A stretch of DNA of 64,000 nucleotides from NCBI GenBank assembly GCA_963702765.1, contig CAVPEB010000036.1, positions 1-64,000 on the forward strand, given 5' to 3'. The translations under genes and the position numbers were made by a program. Source of the stretch: DATMNR01 sp963702765. GTDB lineage: Bacteria; Chloroflexota; Ktedonobacteria; Ktedonobacterales; Ktedonobacteraceae. The notes below the pieces were generated by a model. It was given only the letters and a program-made list of their open reading frames with translations, searched no databases and was not told the origin of the DNA. Below, one piece after another: positions 1-9,245 of the stretch. The stretch's first letter is position 1. Each line of letters begins with the position of its first letter.

Positions 1-1
1 A

Positions 2-1159
2 GAACAAGCACGCTTTACAATTATTTTACAACATCCAGGTGCACTACGAAAGATGTTCTTGCCTCCAAACGATCTGACCCTGGGTGAGGCATACATCTAC
101 AACGACTTTGATATCGAAGGAGATATAGAAGCAGTTTTTCAACTTGCTGAACATTTTACGGGTAATCGATGGGGAAAGTTGGAGCAAGCACGTTTTGGCA
201 AACGATTGCTCAGTCTACCGAATACAGGCCAGGCCCGCCGACCCGTAGATGCATCGGCAAAATTGCGCGGCACACGGCACTCGAAAGAGCGAGACCGGCA
301 GGCTGTGGCCTATCATTACAACAGATCGAATGAATTTTATGCGCTGTGGCTGGATTCACGAATGGTTTACTCTTGCGCATATTTCATGAACTCTGATGAT
401 GATCTCGATACAGCCCAGGAACAGAAACTCGAGTATATTTGTCGCAAGTTGCGCCTGCATCCTGGGGAGAGATTGCTAGATATAGGTTGTGGATGGGGCG
501 GACTGGTGATTTATGCCGCGCAGCATTTCGGGGTACAGGCATATGGGATTACACTGAGCGAACCACAGGCTGAACTGGCACAAAGGCGTATCGAGGAGGC
601 AGGTTTGACTGGCAAGTGCAAGGTTGAGGTACGCGATTATAGAGAGGTCACTGAAGCGAACTCATTTGACAAAATTGTAAGCGTGGGCATGTTCGAACAT
701 GTTGGAGAATCACTGCTGCCTACCTATTTCAAGCAAGCCTGGCAATTGCTGCGCCCAGGTGGAGTATTCTTGAATCATGGAATTGCAAGTGATTCCTTCG
801 ATGCAGCGAAAGCGAAAACAAGCTTTGTCAATCACTATGTGTTTCCAGATGGAGAATTGTTACCAATTAATAGTACCCTGCGAGCAGCAGAAACAAGCGG
901 CTTTGAGGTACGAGACGTAGAGAGTTTAAGAGAGCATTATATGCTCACACTGCGCCACTGGGTACAGAGACTGGAAGCTCATGCTGAAGAGGCTCGCAAA
1001 CTTACCAATGATGTGACATATCGTGTCTGGCGTTTATATATGTCTGGCTCAGCGCATGGATTCCAGAATGGATCCAATAACATTTACCAGACGTTGCTCG
1101 CAAAGCCTGATCGCGGAGATAGCAGTTTGCCATTGACAAGGGCTGACTGGTACAGATGA
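2..1159 (+). CDS. Cyclopropane-fatty-acyl-phospholipid synthase family methyltransferase (5' end outside window)
   Basis: SAM-dependent methyltransferase of the CFA synthase/mycolic acid cyclopropane synthase family, which adds a methylene bridge to unsaturated acyl chains of membrane phospholipids. The reading frame is open from base 2 with family-like residues before the first ATG at 53, so the real start lies upstream of the window. Counting from that ATG, the SAM-binding glycine loop (LDIGCGWGG) is at about residues 142-150 and the family signature VGMFEHVGE follows at about 210. The C-terminal LRHW and NIYQ segments typical of CFA synthases are present, and the end is complete. Substrate specificity cannot be read from sequence. 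The next gene starts 28 bases downstream and may be cotranscribed. Confidence 0.88.
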   Translation, partial: EQARFTIILQHPGALRKMFLPPNDLTLGEAYIYNDFDIEGDIEAVFQLAEHFTGNRWGKLEQARFGKRLLSLPNTGQARRPVDASAKLRGTRHSKERDRQAVAYHYNRSNEFYALWLDSRMVYSCAYFMNSDDDLDTAQEQKLEYICRKLRLHPGERLLDIGCGWGGLVIYAAQHFGVQAYGITLSEPQAELAQRRIEEAGLTGKCKVEVRDYREVTEANSFDKIVSVGMFEHVGESLLPTYFKQAWQLLRPGGVFLNHGIASDSFDAAKAKTSFVNHYVFPDGELLPINSTLRAAETSGFEVRDVESLREHYMLTLRHWVQRLEAHAEEARKLTNDVTYRVWRLYMSGSAHGFQNGSNNIYQTLLAKPDRGDSSLPLTRADWYR

Positions 1160-1187
1160 AGATACACCTAAATGAGGAAGGTACAGT

Positions 1188-1550
1188 ATGAACCAACTTG
1201 TGCAATTAAAATGTACAGCTTGCCGCAAAGGTGAGCCGACAGTTACCGATGAGGAGATAGAGGAATTTCGTCCGCAGGTACCTGATTGGAGCATTGTAGA
1301 GGTTGATGGGGTGAAGCGTTTGGAGAAAACATTCAGGTTTGATAATTTCGTACATGCTCTAGCTTTTACAAACAACATTGGCGAACTCGCAGAGGAAGAG
1401 GGGCATCACCCGGCACTGCTGACTGAATGGGGGAAAGTGACTGTGTCCTGGTGGACGCATAAAATTGGGGGCCTGCATCGTAATGATTTTATTATGGCAG
1501 CCAGGAGTGATCAGCTATTTGCGACGGCTGAGGGCAGAAAAGCGGAGTAG
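1188..1550 (+). CDS. 4a-hydroxytetrahydrobiopterin dehydratase (pterin-4a-carbinolamine dehydratase)
   Basis: Dehydrates 4a-hydroxytetrahydrobiopterin to recycle pterin cofactor; in many bacteria without phenylalanine hydroxylase it is thought to act in pterin or molybdopterin metabolism. The 120-residue length fits the family. The diagnostic core is visible at residues 66-100: EEGHHP with the paired histidines, then W-x-TH and GLHRNDF. A GAGGAAGG ribosome site precedes the ATG. Two N-terminal cysteines (C-x2-C, residues 9-12) are an addition seen in some homologues. It follows the methyltransferase closely, but there is no obvious functional link. Confidence 0.9.
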   Translation: MNQLVQLKCTACRKGEPTVTDEEIEEFRPQVPDWSIVEVDGVKRLEKTFRFDNFVHALAFTNNIGELAEEEGHHPALLTEWGKVTVSWWTHKIGGLHRNDFIMAARSDQLFATAEGRKAE

Positions 1551-1556
1551 TCCGGG

Positions 1557-1608
1557 CCAGGACGGCGCAAGCGCCCCAACCCAACCCACCACATCCCCCG
1601 TCTCTACG
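1557..1608. repeat. Short dispersed repeat, copy 1 (GGCGCAAGCGCC hairpin type)
   Basis: About 52 bases starting CCAGGACGGCGCAAGCGCCCC and ending CCCGTCTCTACG. The GGCGCAAGCGCC part is a small hairpin. A related copy lies at 2002-2057, so the two flank the truncated ydeI-like gene. Confidence 0.6.
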
Positions 1609-1658
1609 CGAGAAGGCATGGACACACCTGTATACGATGGAACTCGGAAAGAAGAAAA

Positions 1659-2000
1659 ATGGATATCGGTGAGACCTTACTTGTTACCACTCGCGAGGAG
1701 TGGCGCGCATGGTTGGTACAGCACCATCGCGAGTACAAGGAAATCTGGCTGGTTTATTACAAGAAGAATTCCGGGAAAACGGGTATTAGCTACGAGGAAT
1801 CTGTAGAAGAGGCGCTGTGTTTCGGCTGGATTGACGGGGCGATCAAAGGCATTAACCTGGAAACGTATGCGGGACGTTTCACACCCCGTCGCCCGAAAAG
1901 CCCCTGGTCGGATTCCAATCGTGAACGGGCAACACGTTTACTACGAGACGGCCGTATGGCTGAGGCAGGATTAGCAGTTCTACCGACTGATTTGCGGTAA
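1659..2000 (+). pseudogene. YdeI/OmpD-associated family protein, C-terminally truncated
   Basis: 113 residues that match the N-terminal half of the YdeI/OmpD-associated family (proteins annotated as bacteriocin-protection, of unclear function). Visible family features are REEWRAWLVQHH near the start, IWLVYYKK, the EEALCFGWIDG core around residues 50-60 and the RRPKSPWS-NRERATRLLRDGRM segment. Family members are usually about 190 residues with a C-terminal OmdA-like domain. Here the frame stops just after LPTDLR, where that domain would begin, and repeat copy 2 starts two bases after the stop. I infer that the repeat or an associated deletion removed the C-terminus. A shortened but functional product cannot be excluded. 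Confidence 0.65.
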
Positions 2001-2001
2001 G

Positions 2002-2057
2002 CCAGCAGGACAGCGCAAGCGCCCCCACACCTCATCCACACGGCCCCTGTCCCTACG
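2002..2057. repeat. Short dispersed repeat, copy 2 (GGCGCAAGCGCC hairpin type)
   Basis: Related to copy 1 at 1557-1608: CCAG, then GGACAGCGCAAGCGCCCCC, a C-rich spacer and CCTGTCCCTACG. It begins two bases after the premature end of the ydeI-like gene. Confidence 0.6.
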
Positions 2058-2122
2058 AATTATGGTTTTGGTGCCAGGGCCAATTCATTGATTTCTCTCA
2101 AATCAAGTGTAAGTCATATATA

Positions 2123-2605
2123 TTATTCCATTACGGCATAAGATGGGAGATCAATGACTGGCTCTGGTGCTGGGTACGGCTTTTTGAAAGAAAAGGCGTG
2201 AGGAGTTTCGCCGTGGGCACTCAAGTAGGACAGGCGCTCTTTTGCCTCCTCAACGGTAGGAATATGGCCTGATGGCACCCACCAGAGAGCTACGTAAGGG
2301 CCATTGAAGCGATGAAACCACTGAGGACGCTGCTGCAATACCTGGCGGTGGCGACTTTTGTAGACGAAGGTGGTGAGATCGGTGAGACTTTCCCAAAGCG
2401 AGAGATTCACTAGAATGAGATCGTCCTCGAAGGGACGAATGTCTGTTGCATTGCCTTCAGGTGTTTGCAGTCGCCAGAGAAAGCCGGGGCTGTTGTCGGC
2501 GAGAGCATTTATCGCATCTAACTCAGCTACAAATCCGGCCATAATTGGATCAGTGAGTGGTGCCAACATACGAGCAATGTTGACCTGCGCCAGATGATAA
2601 ACCAT
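2123..2605 (-). CDS. DUF3291 domain-containing protein
   Basis: 160 residues matching the DUF3291 family, small alpha/beta-barrel proteins related to antibiotic-biosynthesis monooxygenase-like folds. Family landmarks are the N-terminal HLAQVNIARM, the aromatic SPGFLWRLQ segment around residues 38-47, LSLWESLTDLTTFVY, and the RHRQVLQQRPQWF and ALWWVP motifs. The biochemical role of the family is unknown. The ATG is preceded by AAAGGAA at good spacing. It lies 33 bases downstream of the lipoprotein gene on the same strand and may share its transcript. Confidence 0.85.
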   Translation of the reverse strand: MVYHLAQVNIARMLAPLTDPIMAGFVAELDAINALADNSPGFLWRLQTPEGNATDIRPFEDDLILVNLSLWESLTDLTTFVYKSRHRQVLQQRPQWFHRFNGPYVALWWVPSGHIPTVEEAKERLSYLSAHGETPHAFSFKKPYPAPEPVIDLPSYAVME

Positions 2606-2638
2606 TGGATTCCTTTCTGTAATTCTCGTAGATGCTTG

Positions 2639-3712
2639 TTACTGATACATCACCATCAACGGTGGAGGATCCATCTTCAGCACATCTGATGGGGACATAA
2701 GAGGCTGATCCCACCTGTAGAAGAGTTTAAAGCCGGGATATTGGATCAACTGCTGCTTATCGAAGATACGATAATCGCCGATTTTTGCTTCTGGGGTTCC
2801 AAAGCCATCAACCGACGTCACGACTTCAACGCCTGGTTTGATGCGTATGTTTTGCCAGTCAGGTAACATCAATTCGCGGAATTGGTGAATGATGAGTATT
2901 TTCGGCGGCAGATGTTGCGTGAGCACGAGGTTGGAGAGTTTGTCAATGACCCAGTTGATCTCAGAAGCTGTCATATGCCCAAATTCAATACCTGGAGTGG
3001 TGCCAGGAGGCATGTCAAATTCGGGATCAAGGGCCAGATCAACACCGGGCTCTTGAAGGAAAGACCAGACATTATTCACTTCGTTCTGAACGGTACTATG
3101 GGCAATTTGCATGTCCATAAAGAAGAGCATGTGATTCGAGTTGGCCAGTTCACGGTAATGTTCAATTGAGTCATCAGGCATACGAGCTGTCCATGTACCA
3201 TCTGCGGTTGCAGAGGCTTGCGCGACGGGGGTGACATAATCAAATGCTGGTATAACCGGATGTTGGGGGTCAAGATCGGCATAAACCTGAGCCTGCTGTC
3301 TCAGTTTAGCAAGCAGTTCGTCATCTGAGTAGGAGCCTAGAGGACCCATGGCTGAGGAGAAAGGGTTCCCATAGTAGATTACCAAGCGATCAGTAGGCAA
3401 AGATACTCTCCACATCCAACCCTGGGGGCTTAGTAAATGATGTAGGAGTGAGATTTCGTCATAAAAGTTGGTTGGTGATTGGGTAGGAGCGGGTGTAACT
3501 GTGGGAGGAGCAGTGGTTGGTATAGCTTTTGTGGGTGCAATTTTAACTTTTGCAGCCGGTGTAGGTGTAACTTGATTCTGTGCTGTGAATGAAAACGATG
3601 CACAACTCGAAAGAAATAAGAGAGAGCTGATAAGCACAAGAGCAAGCCAGGGAGTATATATTTGCCCAGTTTTTTTGGGCTGAGCTGGTCCGGTAATTTG
3701 TTGTTCGTTCAT
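2639..3712 (-). CDS. Predicted lipoprotein of unknown function
   Basis: 357 residues. After a 22-residue cytoplasmic start comes a hydrophobic segment ending in a lipobox (FLSSC, Cys37), so it is probably lipid-anchored outside the membrane. A Thr/Pro-rich linker (about 48-82) follows, typical of Chloroflexi surface proteins. The globular part contains DLALDPEFDM (about 225), an IEFGHMTASEINWVIDKLS helix region, LPPKILIIHQFR and a SVDGFG segment. Charged ends of predicted strands suggest a TIM-barrel glycosidase-like fold, but I do not recognise a named family and give no activity. Confidence 0.7.
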   Translation of the reverse strand: MNEQQITGPAQPKKTGQIYTPWLALVLISSLLFLSSCASFSFTAQNQVTPTPAAKVKIAPTKAIPTTAPPTVTPAPTQSPTNFYDEISLLHHLLSPQGWMWRVSLPTDRLVIYYGNPFSSAMGPLGSYSDDELLAKLRQQAQVYADLDPQHPVIPAFDYVTPVAQASATADGTWTARMPDDSIEHYRELANSNHMLFFMDMQIAHSTVQNEVNNVWSFLQEPGVDLALDPEFDMPPGTTPGIEFGHMTASEINWVIDKLSNLVLTQHLPPKILIIHQFRELMLPDWQNIRIKPGVEVVTSVDGFGTPEAKIGDYRIFDKQQLIQYPGFKLFYRWDQPLMSPSDVLKMDPPPLMVMYQ

Positions 3713-3810
3713 CGATTGTTCTTTCGCAAGATGTGTTCATGCACCGCATCCAACAGTGGATATACCGATAAAGGGTACCAGAGCCCATAAACGCGAACTT
3801 ATGCCTTTCT

Positions 3811-3905
3811 CTTGCCGCCTGCGGCGGCAAGGAGGGAGTGATGTGAGCGGGGACACCCCGCGCCCCGTCAGGGGACTCTGTCCCCTGCACCCCTTAAGTT
3901 CCCTC
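3811..3905. repeat. Triple-hairpin dispersed repeat, copy 1
   Basis: About 95 bases with three adjacent inverted repeats: TTGCCGCCTGCGGCGGCAA, then GCGGGGACACCCCGC, then CAGGGGACTCTGTCCCCTG. The same order of stems recurs at 21470-21553 and 37038-37126. It lies in the 398-base gap between the lipoprotein gene and htrA. Confidence 0.75.
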
Positions 3906-4027
3906 CTATGGTGCCAGCGCTATCTAGAAATAAAAATGCAACGATGCGAATTATGCTCTTGTTTTACGTCAACGTTAGATGTAACATATAAGGCATTGCT
4001 GTGTCAATATTACAATACATAAGAAAA

Positions 4028-4058
4028 GACGACCGCAAGATTGATTTTTGCGGTCGTC
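4028..4058 (-). terminator. Terminator hairpin downstream of htrA
   Basis: Perfect 11-base inverted repeat GACGACCGCAA / TTGCGGTCGTC with a 9-base loop, about 50 bases past the htrA stop. On the minus strand it is followed by a T-rich tract (TCTTTTCTTATG). Confidence 0.7.
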
Positions 4059-4110
4059 GATACAATAGTTGTTAGATAGCTTGCATAGATGCAAGCAGTA
4101 GTATAGGAAA

Positions 4111-5385
4111 CTAGTTTCCGGCTTGTAATTCACCAAGTTTGACATTGATGGTCATTTGCTGGCTACCACGATAGATGTGCACAGCAACGACATCACCAGG
4201 GTTATGACTGGCAAGAGCTTCGCCGAGAGATTGCGTATCATTGACTGGTGTATTGTCGATCTGAACAATCACGTCACCTGCTTGAATTCCAGCAGCGGCG
4301 GCGGCGCCATTTTGCACGACATTGGCAACATAAGCGCCATGATCAACTGACAGGTTGTCCTGAGCAGCCAGATTTGCATCTACATCCGCGACCTGTACAC
4401 CAAGAGCTGCACGCCCAGTATGCGTGACACTGCCAGTAGAGATGATCTGCGGAACAATGGTTGCAACGCGATTTGATGGAATTGCAAAGCCAACTCCACT
4501 TGCCGGCGTGTTGAATTCCGGGTCAATGGCTGTCAGAGTAGGAATACCGATTAGATTGCCCTGCATGTCTACTAATGCACCACCACTATTTCCAGGGTTA
4601 ATGGCAGCATCTGTCTGGATAGCATTGGGAATGATTGCTCCACCCTGGCCTTCAGAGACACTGCGTCCGAGGGCGCTGACAATGCCATGGGTGACAGTTT
4701 GTGTAATTCCCAACGGATTTCCAATTGCCATGACATCCTGACCTACGATTAACTTCGATGAATCTCCAATCTGTGCGACAGTCAAGCCTTTTGAAGGCGG
4801 GGTGATCTTGACCACAGCGAGATCATCAGCCGGGTCTGTCCCAACCAATTGAGCTTTGAGATTGGTGCCATCATAAAGCGTAACAGTCATGCTCTGTGCA
4901 CCAGTGACAACGTGATTATTGGTAACGATATAGCCACGGCCATCGATAATGACGCCTGAACCAATGGCGCCACCTTGCTGGGTGGTCACATTGACTTCGA
5001 CGACGGCGGGTCGCACTTTTGCAATCACTGCTTCACGCACGGCCTGTTCGTTGTTTCCAGTCAATGGTGGAACGGTTGACTGTGGCCCGGTTCCTGGCTG
5101 TAATGTTGCTACACTTGAACTAGCTCCACCAGTAGACGTACTGGTTCTACCGAATTGCCATCCGGCAAATAAGCCTACACCGAGTACTACCAGAAGAACA
5201 ATTGACAGTGCAATAATGGCACCTGTACGCATGCCATTCGAACGCCTGGGATAGACAGGTGGCATCGTGGGTGGGGTTTGCATTTGTCCAGGCACAGCCT
5301 GGTGCGGGGCCGTAATTGGCATCGCTGGTTCTGTGGGAGCCTGATAAGCTACTCCCGATTGATTATCTGAATAGGGATCCTGCAT
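4111..5385 (-). CDS. HtrA/DegP-like membrane-anchored serine protease with PDZ domain
   Basis: 424-residue S1C protease that degrades or processes misfolded extracytoplasmic proteins. Layout: a Pro/Gln-rich cytoplasmic tail (1-50), one membrane helix (about 53-75), a Ser/Thr-rich linker, the trypsin-like domain with catalytic His158 (in TNNHVV), Asp188 (in DPADDLAV) and Ser267 (in GNSGGA), and a single C-terminal PDZ domain (about 325-420, with GIQAGDVIVQIDN). The triad is complete. It diverges from an OmpR-type regulator/kinase pair, and the shared promoter region carries inverted TGTAAA boxes, so control by that system is plausible. Confidence 0.93.
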   Translation of the reverse strand: MQDPYSDNQSGVAYQAPTEPAMPITAPHQAVPGQMQTPPTMPPVYPRRSNGMRTGAIIALSIVLLVVLGVGLFAGWQFGRTSTSTGGASSSVATLQPGTGPQSTVPPLTGNNEQAVREAVIAKVRPAVVEVNVTTQQGGAIGSGVIIDGRGYIVTNNHVVTGAQSMTVTLYDGTNLKAQLVGTDPADDLAVVKITPPSKGLTVAQIGDSSKLIVGQDVMAIGNPLGITQTVTHGIVSALGRSVSEGQGGAIIPNAIQTDAAINPGNSGGALVDMQGNLIGIPTLTAIDPEFNTPASGVGFAIPSNRVATIVPQIISTGSVTHTGRAALGVQVADVDANLAAQDNLSVDHGAYVANVVQNGAAAAAGIQAGDVIVQIDNTPVNDTQSLGEALASHNPGDVVAVHIYRGSQQMTINVKLGELQAGN

Positions 5386-5483
5386 TTCAAATTGCCTCCA
5401 ACGTTATTACGTATTTGTTTCAGAATAAGTGACTACTTGTGTCTGCTCTTAGTGTAGTCTGTACATGTGTGGAATCCCGCAGA

Positions 5484-5574
5484 AAAGTGTAAAATAAATG
5501 TAAAGACTTTTGGGCTATGGAAGATGAAAACGAGGGAGTGATCGGATACTCTTCGTACATTTATTTTACACTTT
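5484..5574. promoter_or_regulatory. Inverted pair of TGTAAA-N5-TGTAAA boxes in the htrA / regulator promoter region
   Basis: A perfect 19-base inverted repeat (5484-5502 and 5556-5574) with 53 bases between the arms. The left arm runs into TGTAAA-ATAAA-TGTAAA (5488-5504), a direct repeat with 11-base period, the usual layout for OmpR/PhoB-family binding. The right arm carries the same box on the other strand with a weaker second half (TGTACG). The site lies in the 403-base gap between htrA (minus) and the regulator gene (plus). Confidence 0.55.
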
Positions 5575-5657
5575 CCATAATTCTATTTGATCTTTCAATT
5601 GTATACTTTTCATAGAAAGTTTAAAGAGTTGTATGAGTACAAAATCCAAAGTGGTCT

Positions 5658-5688
5658 GATATATCGACGATGAGTACGATACATCGGC
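5658..5688. repeat. 31-base dispersed sequence ending CGATACATCGGC, copy 1
   Basis: Starts GATATATC and ends CGATACATCGGC. It matches 14577-14607 at 24 of 31 positions, including the last 12. Both lie in intergenic DNA. The core CGAT-AC-ATCG is a small palindrome. Confidence 0.35.
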
Positions 5689-5788
5689 TACTACAGAGGA
5701 TAGGTAGGAATTTGTATTGTTCAGCATGTATATCGTATTGTAGCATTATATGATATGAAGATAATAATGAATCAGAAAGACATTATCA

Positions 5789-6610
5789 ATGAAAAAAATA
5801 TTGATTATAGAAGATGAAGCAACAATAGCGCAGCTTATCAGACTTTATCTTGAGCAGGCTAATTTTCAAGTATTGACAGCAGGTGACGGAGTGGCTGGAT
5901 TGGAGTTACATGCACGTGAACGTCCCGACCTGGTCATTCTTGATCTGATGCTACCAGTAATGGACGGGATGGAAGTATGCCGCAGGATACGTGCCTGGGC
6001 AAACACTCCCATTCTTATGCTAACAGCTCGCCAGGGTGAAGAAGACCGTATCGCAGGTTTGGAGTTGGGAGCAGATGATTACCTTGTTAAACCCTTTAGT
6101 CCCCGTGAAGTGGTAAGTCGTGTCAAGGCTATCCTACGCAGGAGTACACCGTTTAGTGAATCCGCTGAACAAATGGACGTGCCGTTAGAAGTAGCTGCAG
6201 TACGCAACGGAGAGTCTGCGTTTACTTATGCGCATCACAATGGAAGTCAAAACGCTGCTCACGGAGTAGCCGGTACGAATCCTGCAAATAGCATTGAAGA
6301 AATACGCTTCGACGGGCTGCGCATCAGTGTTCCTCAAAGGAGAGTCGAAGTTCACGGACAGGTCGCATCGCTCACAGCAAAGGAATTTGATTTACTCGTT
6401 ACAATTGCCTCGGCACCTGGACGAGTGTTTACCCGCGAGACCTTGCTTGAACACATCTGGGGATATACATTCCTCGGTGATGGACGAACAGTGGATGTCC
6501 ATATAGGAACACTGCGCAAGAAATTAGAAGTTGCCGGTGGGCCTGGAACTCCTCATTATATTAAAACAGTCTGGGGTCTAGGCTACAAATTTGATCCCGA
6601 GGGTTTATAA
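5789..6610 (+). CDS. OmpR/PhoB-family response regulator
   Basis: 273-residue two-component regulator. The receiver domain (1-118) has the acidic pair in IIEDE, phospho-acceptor Asp52 in ILDLMLP, the conserved Thr/Lys in MLTAR and LVKPF. The C-terminal winged helix (about 170-268) has the LTAKEFDLL start and the DGRTVDVHIGTLRKKL recognition region. The two are separated by an unusually long linker of about 45 residues (about 124-170). The following kinase gene overlaps or follows directly, so the two form one system. Targets are likely to include its own promoter and htrA, given the TGTAAA boxes upstream. Confidence 0.93.
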   Translation: MKKILIIEDEATIAQLIRLYLEQANFQVLTAGDGVAGLELHARERPDLVILDLMLPVMDGMEVCRRIRAWANTPILMLTARQGEEDRIAGLELGADDYLVKPFSPREVVSRVKAILRRSTPFSESAEQMDVPLEVAAVRNGESAFTYAHHNGSQNAAHGVAGTNPANSIEEIRFDGLRISVPQRRVEVHGQVASLTAKEFDLLVTIASAPGRVFTRETLLEHIWGYTFLGDGRTVDVHIGTLRKKLEVAGGPGTPHYIKTVWGLGYKFDPEGL

Positions 6611-6704
6611 AACTTTCTTATTCATTCAGAAACGCCGTTACCGAAGCTTAAAAAAGCTGCTCACTTTTTCATCTGAATGCAGGGAAGTAGAAAGGAACTT
6701 TCTC

Positions 6705-8370
6705 GTGCTTACACGTTCCTACCGCCCAGGGTTCAGCCTGCGAGCAAAACTCGTGCTGAGCTATCTGGGCGTCACCCTGGGAGCTATGCTCTTACTTATC
6801 ATTGTAGTCTCGGTAGTAGTGCAAAACTACTTTTATACGGCACAACTCGATCAATTTAAAGCGAATGCAGAATATACTGCACAACAAATTGGCCAACGGG
6901 GTAATATTGGTCCGATCAACCCTGTAGGGTCAGAACTTTATATCGTGGTAGACTCGAATGACCATTTAATTGCTATATCCCCGCCCATTGATATTACACA
7001 ATTCGAGCAGTCTATCCAGCAGGCACTACAAGGGCAGGAAGTGCAAGGTAACCTGCAAGTCTCATCGGATTCCGAAAATTCGCTTGCTGGATATGTACAT
7101 AAGCGTTCCAATACGTTCTGGAGGTCAACCCACAGGAGCTATTATAGGAGCGATGGTTGTTGCTGAACCTCAACTGTATCCGGCGGGCTTTTCCCCATAC
7201 GAGTTCCTGGCAAAAGTCGATAGGGCAATATTGATTACTGGCAGTGTGATAGCCATTATCGTGATTATTTTCAGCCTGTGGCTGGCAAGGCGGTTAACCA
7301 AACCCTTAACATCACTTACTTTCGCTGCTGAACAGATGGGAGAGGGGAATTATGATGAACGAGTTGTCATTCCTAAAGGAAATGATGAACTCGGAAGATT
7401 GGCATTAAGCTTTAATTCGATGGCAGAGAGGATCGAGTCAGATGTGACAGAGTTGCATCGCCAGGACCAGATGCGGCGCGATCTCGTTGCCAATATTGCT
7501 CATGATCTTGCAACACCTCTGACTGCCATACAAGGATTTAGTGAGGCGCTCGCTGACGATGTGATAACTGATCCTCAAGCCCGGCAAGATACAGCACAAT
7601 TGATAGGCCGTGAAGTGCAGCGTTTGCGCCGTCTGGTAAGCGATATGCAGCAGATGACATCTTTCGAATCAGGGCGAATCCAACTCGATCAAGAACCATT
7701 GGACTTACATACACTGGTTGATGAAGTATTGGAAGTGATACTGCCAGAGTGCGAACAGGTTAGCATTCACTTACTCAATGAGATTGACTCAACAACACCG
7801 CCTGTACTTGCTGATAGTGATCGAATGACACAGGTATTACTAAACCTTTTAGACAACGCCAGACGCTATACACCCCCAGGTGGAAGTATCACGATTGGAG
7901 CCTGTATCGAGGGTAGTGATGGACAAGCCCGGCAACAACAGGTAGAGGTTACGCATGCGCGACATGCTCAAGACGGGCAACAAGCAGAAGAGTACACACC
8001 CAGTTGGCAGGCCCAGGTTTCTCCACGTACCGCTAGCAATACCGGTATGCTAAGCACAAAACCCTCTGGCAAGTTGGCAAGCGATGGATCACTTTCAAAC
8101 TCTGGGTATATGGAATTAGCTCAAAATGGCAAAACGAAATGGCTTACTGTTTGGGTCAAGGATACAGGTACAGGCATTGATCCAAAGGATCTTCCCTATA
8201 TATTTGACCGATTCTTCCGTAGCGACCGATCACGTTCGGGTGCGAGTGGCGGCAGTGGTCTGGGGCTTGCAATTATAAAAGCGATTATTACGGCACATGG
8301 CGGTACCATTCGGGCCGAGAGCACGCCCGGAAAAGGTACATGCATCACATTTACACTACCACTGGCATGA
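6705..8370 (+). CDS. Sensor histidine kinase, partner of the preceding regulator (frameshifted)
   Basis: Two overlapping reading frames together encode one HAMP-type kinase. Frame 1 (GTG start at 6705 with AAAGGA before it; an in-frame ATG at 6591 overlapping the regulator is the alternative) gives the first membrane helix and the outer sensor domain up to about 7090. Frame 2 resumes at YISVPIRSGGQPTG, then has a second helix (about 7220-7290), HAMP, the HisKA box with phospho-His in AHDLATPL, and an ATPase domain with N box LLDNARRY and G boxes DTGTGI and GSGLGLAI. One extra base near 7085-7095 explains the shift. About 75 low-complexity residues are inserted between the N box and the first G box. 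Single-base error in the sequence is likelier than gene loss. Confidence 0.85.
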
Positions 8371-8454
8371 AGGAGTAGTGTATCATCTATGTTAGAGGAA
8401 ATAGATGATGCGTGACAAACTTGCAATGTAATGACTAGACGTGAAGGAAATCCC

Positions 8455-9194
8455 ATGCGGACAAGGCTTTTACCTCCATTCATCTTGTTGATGCTTGTAC
8501 TGGCAGCATGCGGGAGCAATCAAGGTCAGAATCAAAGTGCTACGCAAGCAGTTATGAAAGCTCCTGCCTGCCAGTCAACTCTCCCAATGGAGTCGAATAC
8601 TCCTCAAGCACTTCTTCTCAAGTGGCAGCATCCCGACAGATGAATATGGGGCCACATATGAAAATGACTCCATATCAGCCTATCACTCCATCTGATATCA
8701 CGCGTATGAAAGCGATCGTGCAAAATGCACATGTGTGTTTTGACAAATACCAGGATTATCACCTGGCACTACATGACGGATACCAGATCTTTGCTCCAAC
8801 TATACCGCAGGACATCTATCACTTTGCGAACATTCAGAGCTTTGCTGAAGCCCAGACAACATTTGATCTGGCACATCCTTCGGCACTACTGTACAACAAA
8901 GTTGCAGGTGGATATCAGTTCGTAGGTGTGATGTATAGCGCCCCAACAAATATGACCACAGCACAGTTGAACCTGCGTATTCCAATAAGCGTCGCACCAT
9001 GGCATTTGCATGTGAATTTCTGCTTACCAGCAGGAGACGCTGAGCAAACGCTGTTTAAAGCAAACTCACTGTTCGGGCTGACCGGCACAATTTCGACAAG
9101 CGCACAATGCTCAAGAGTGGGAGGCACATTTTATTCCTCGATGTATGGCTGGATGGTGCATATACCATTGTTCGGAAGTGTAGGAATTGGTTAA
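8455..9194 (+). CDS. Predicted lipoprotein of unknown function (frameshifted)
   Basis: The ATG at 8455, with GAAGGAAA before it, opens a signal peptide ending in lipobox LAAC (Cys about 18). That frame stops at 8643. The conserved-looking remainder, from about HMKMTPYQ to the stop at 9194, is in another frame, so one base is missing (or two are extra) somewhere in 8510-8640. The mature part has scattered His residues (AHVCFDKYQDYHLALHDGY, APWHLHVNFC), which could bind metal; this is a guess. I do not recognise a named family. It follows the kinase gene by about 85 bases. Confidence 0.6.
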
Positions 9195-9245
9195 CAAGCC
9201 AGTCATGTAGTATGTTTTCTTCACTGTGCACGACTTGCTATTACA

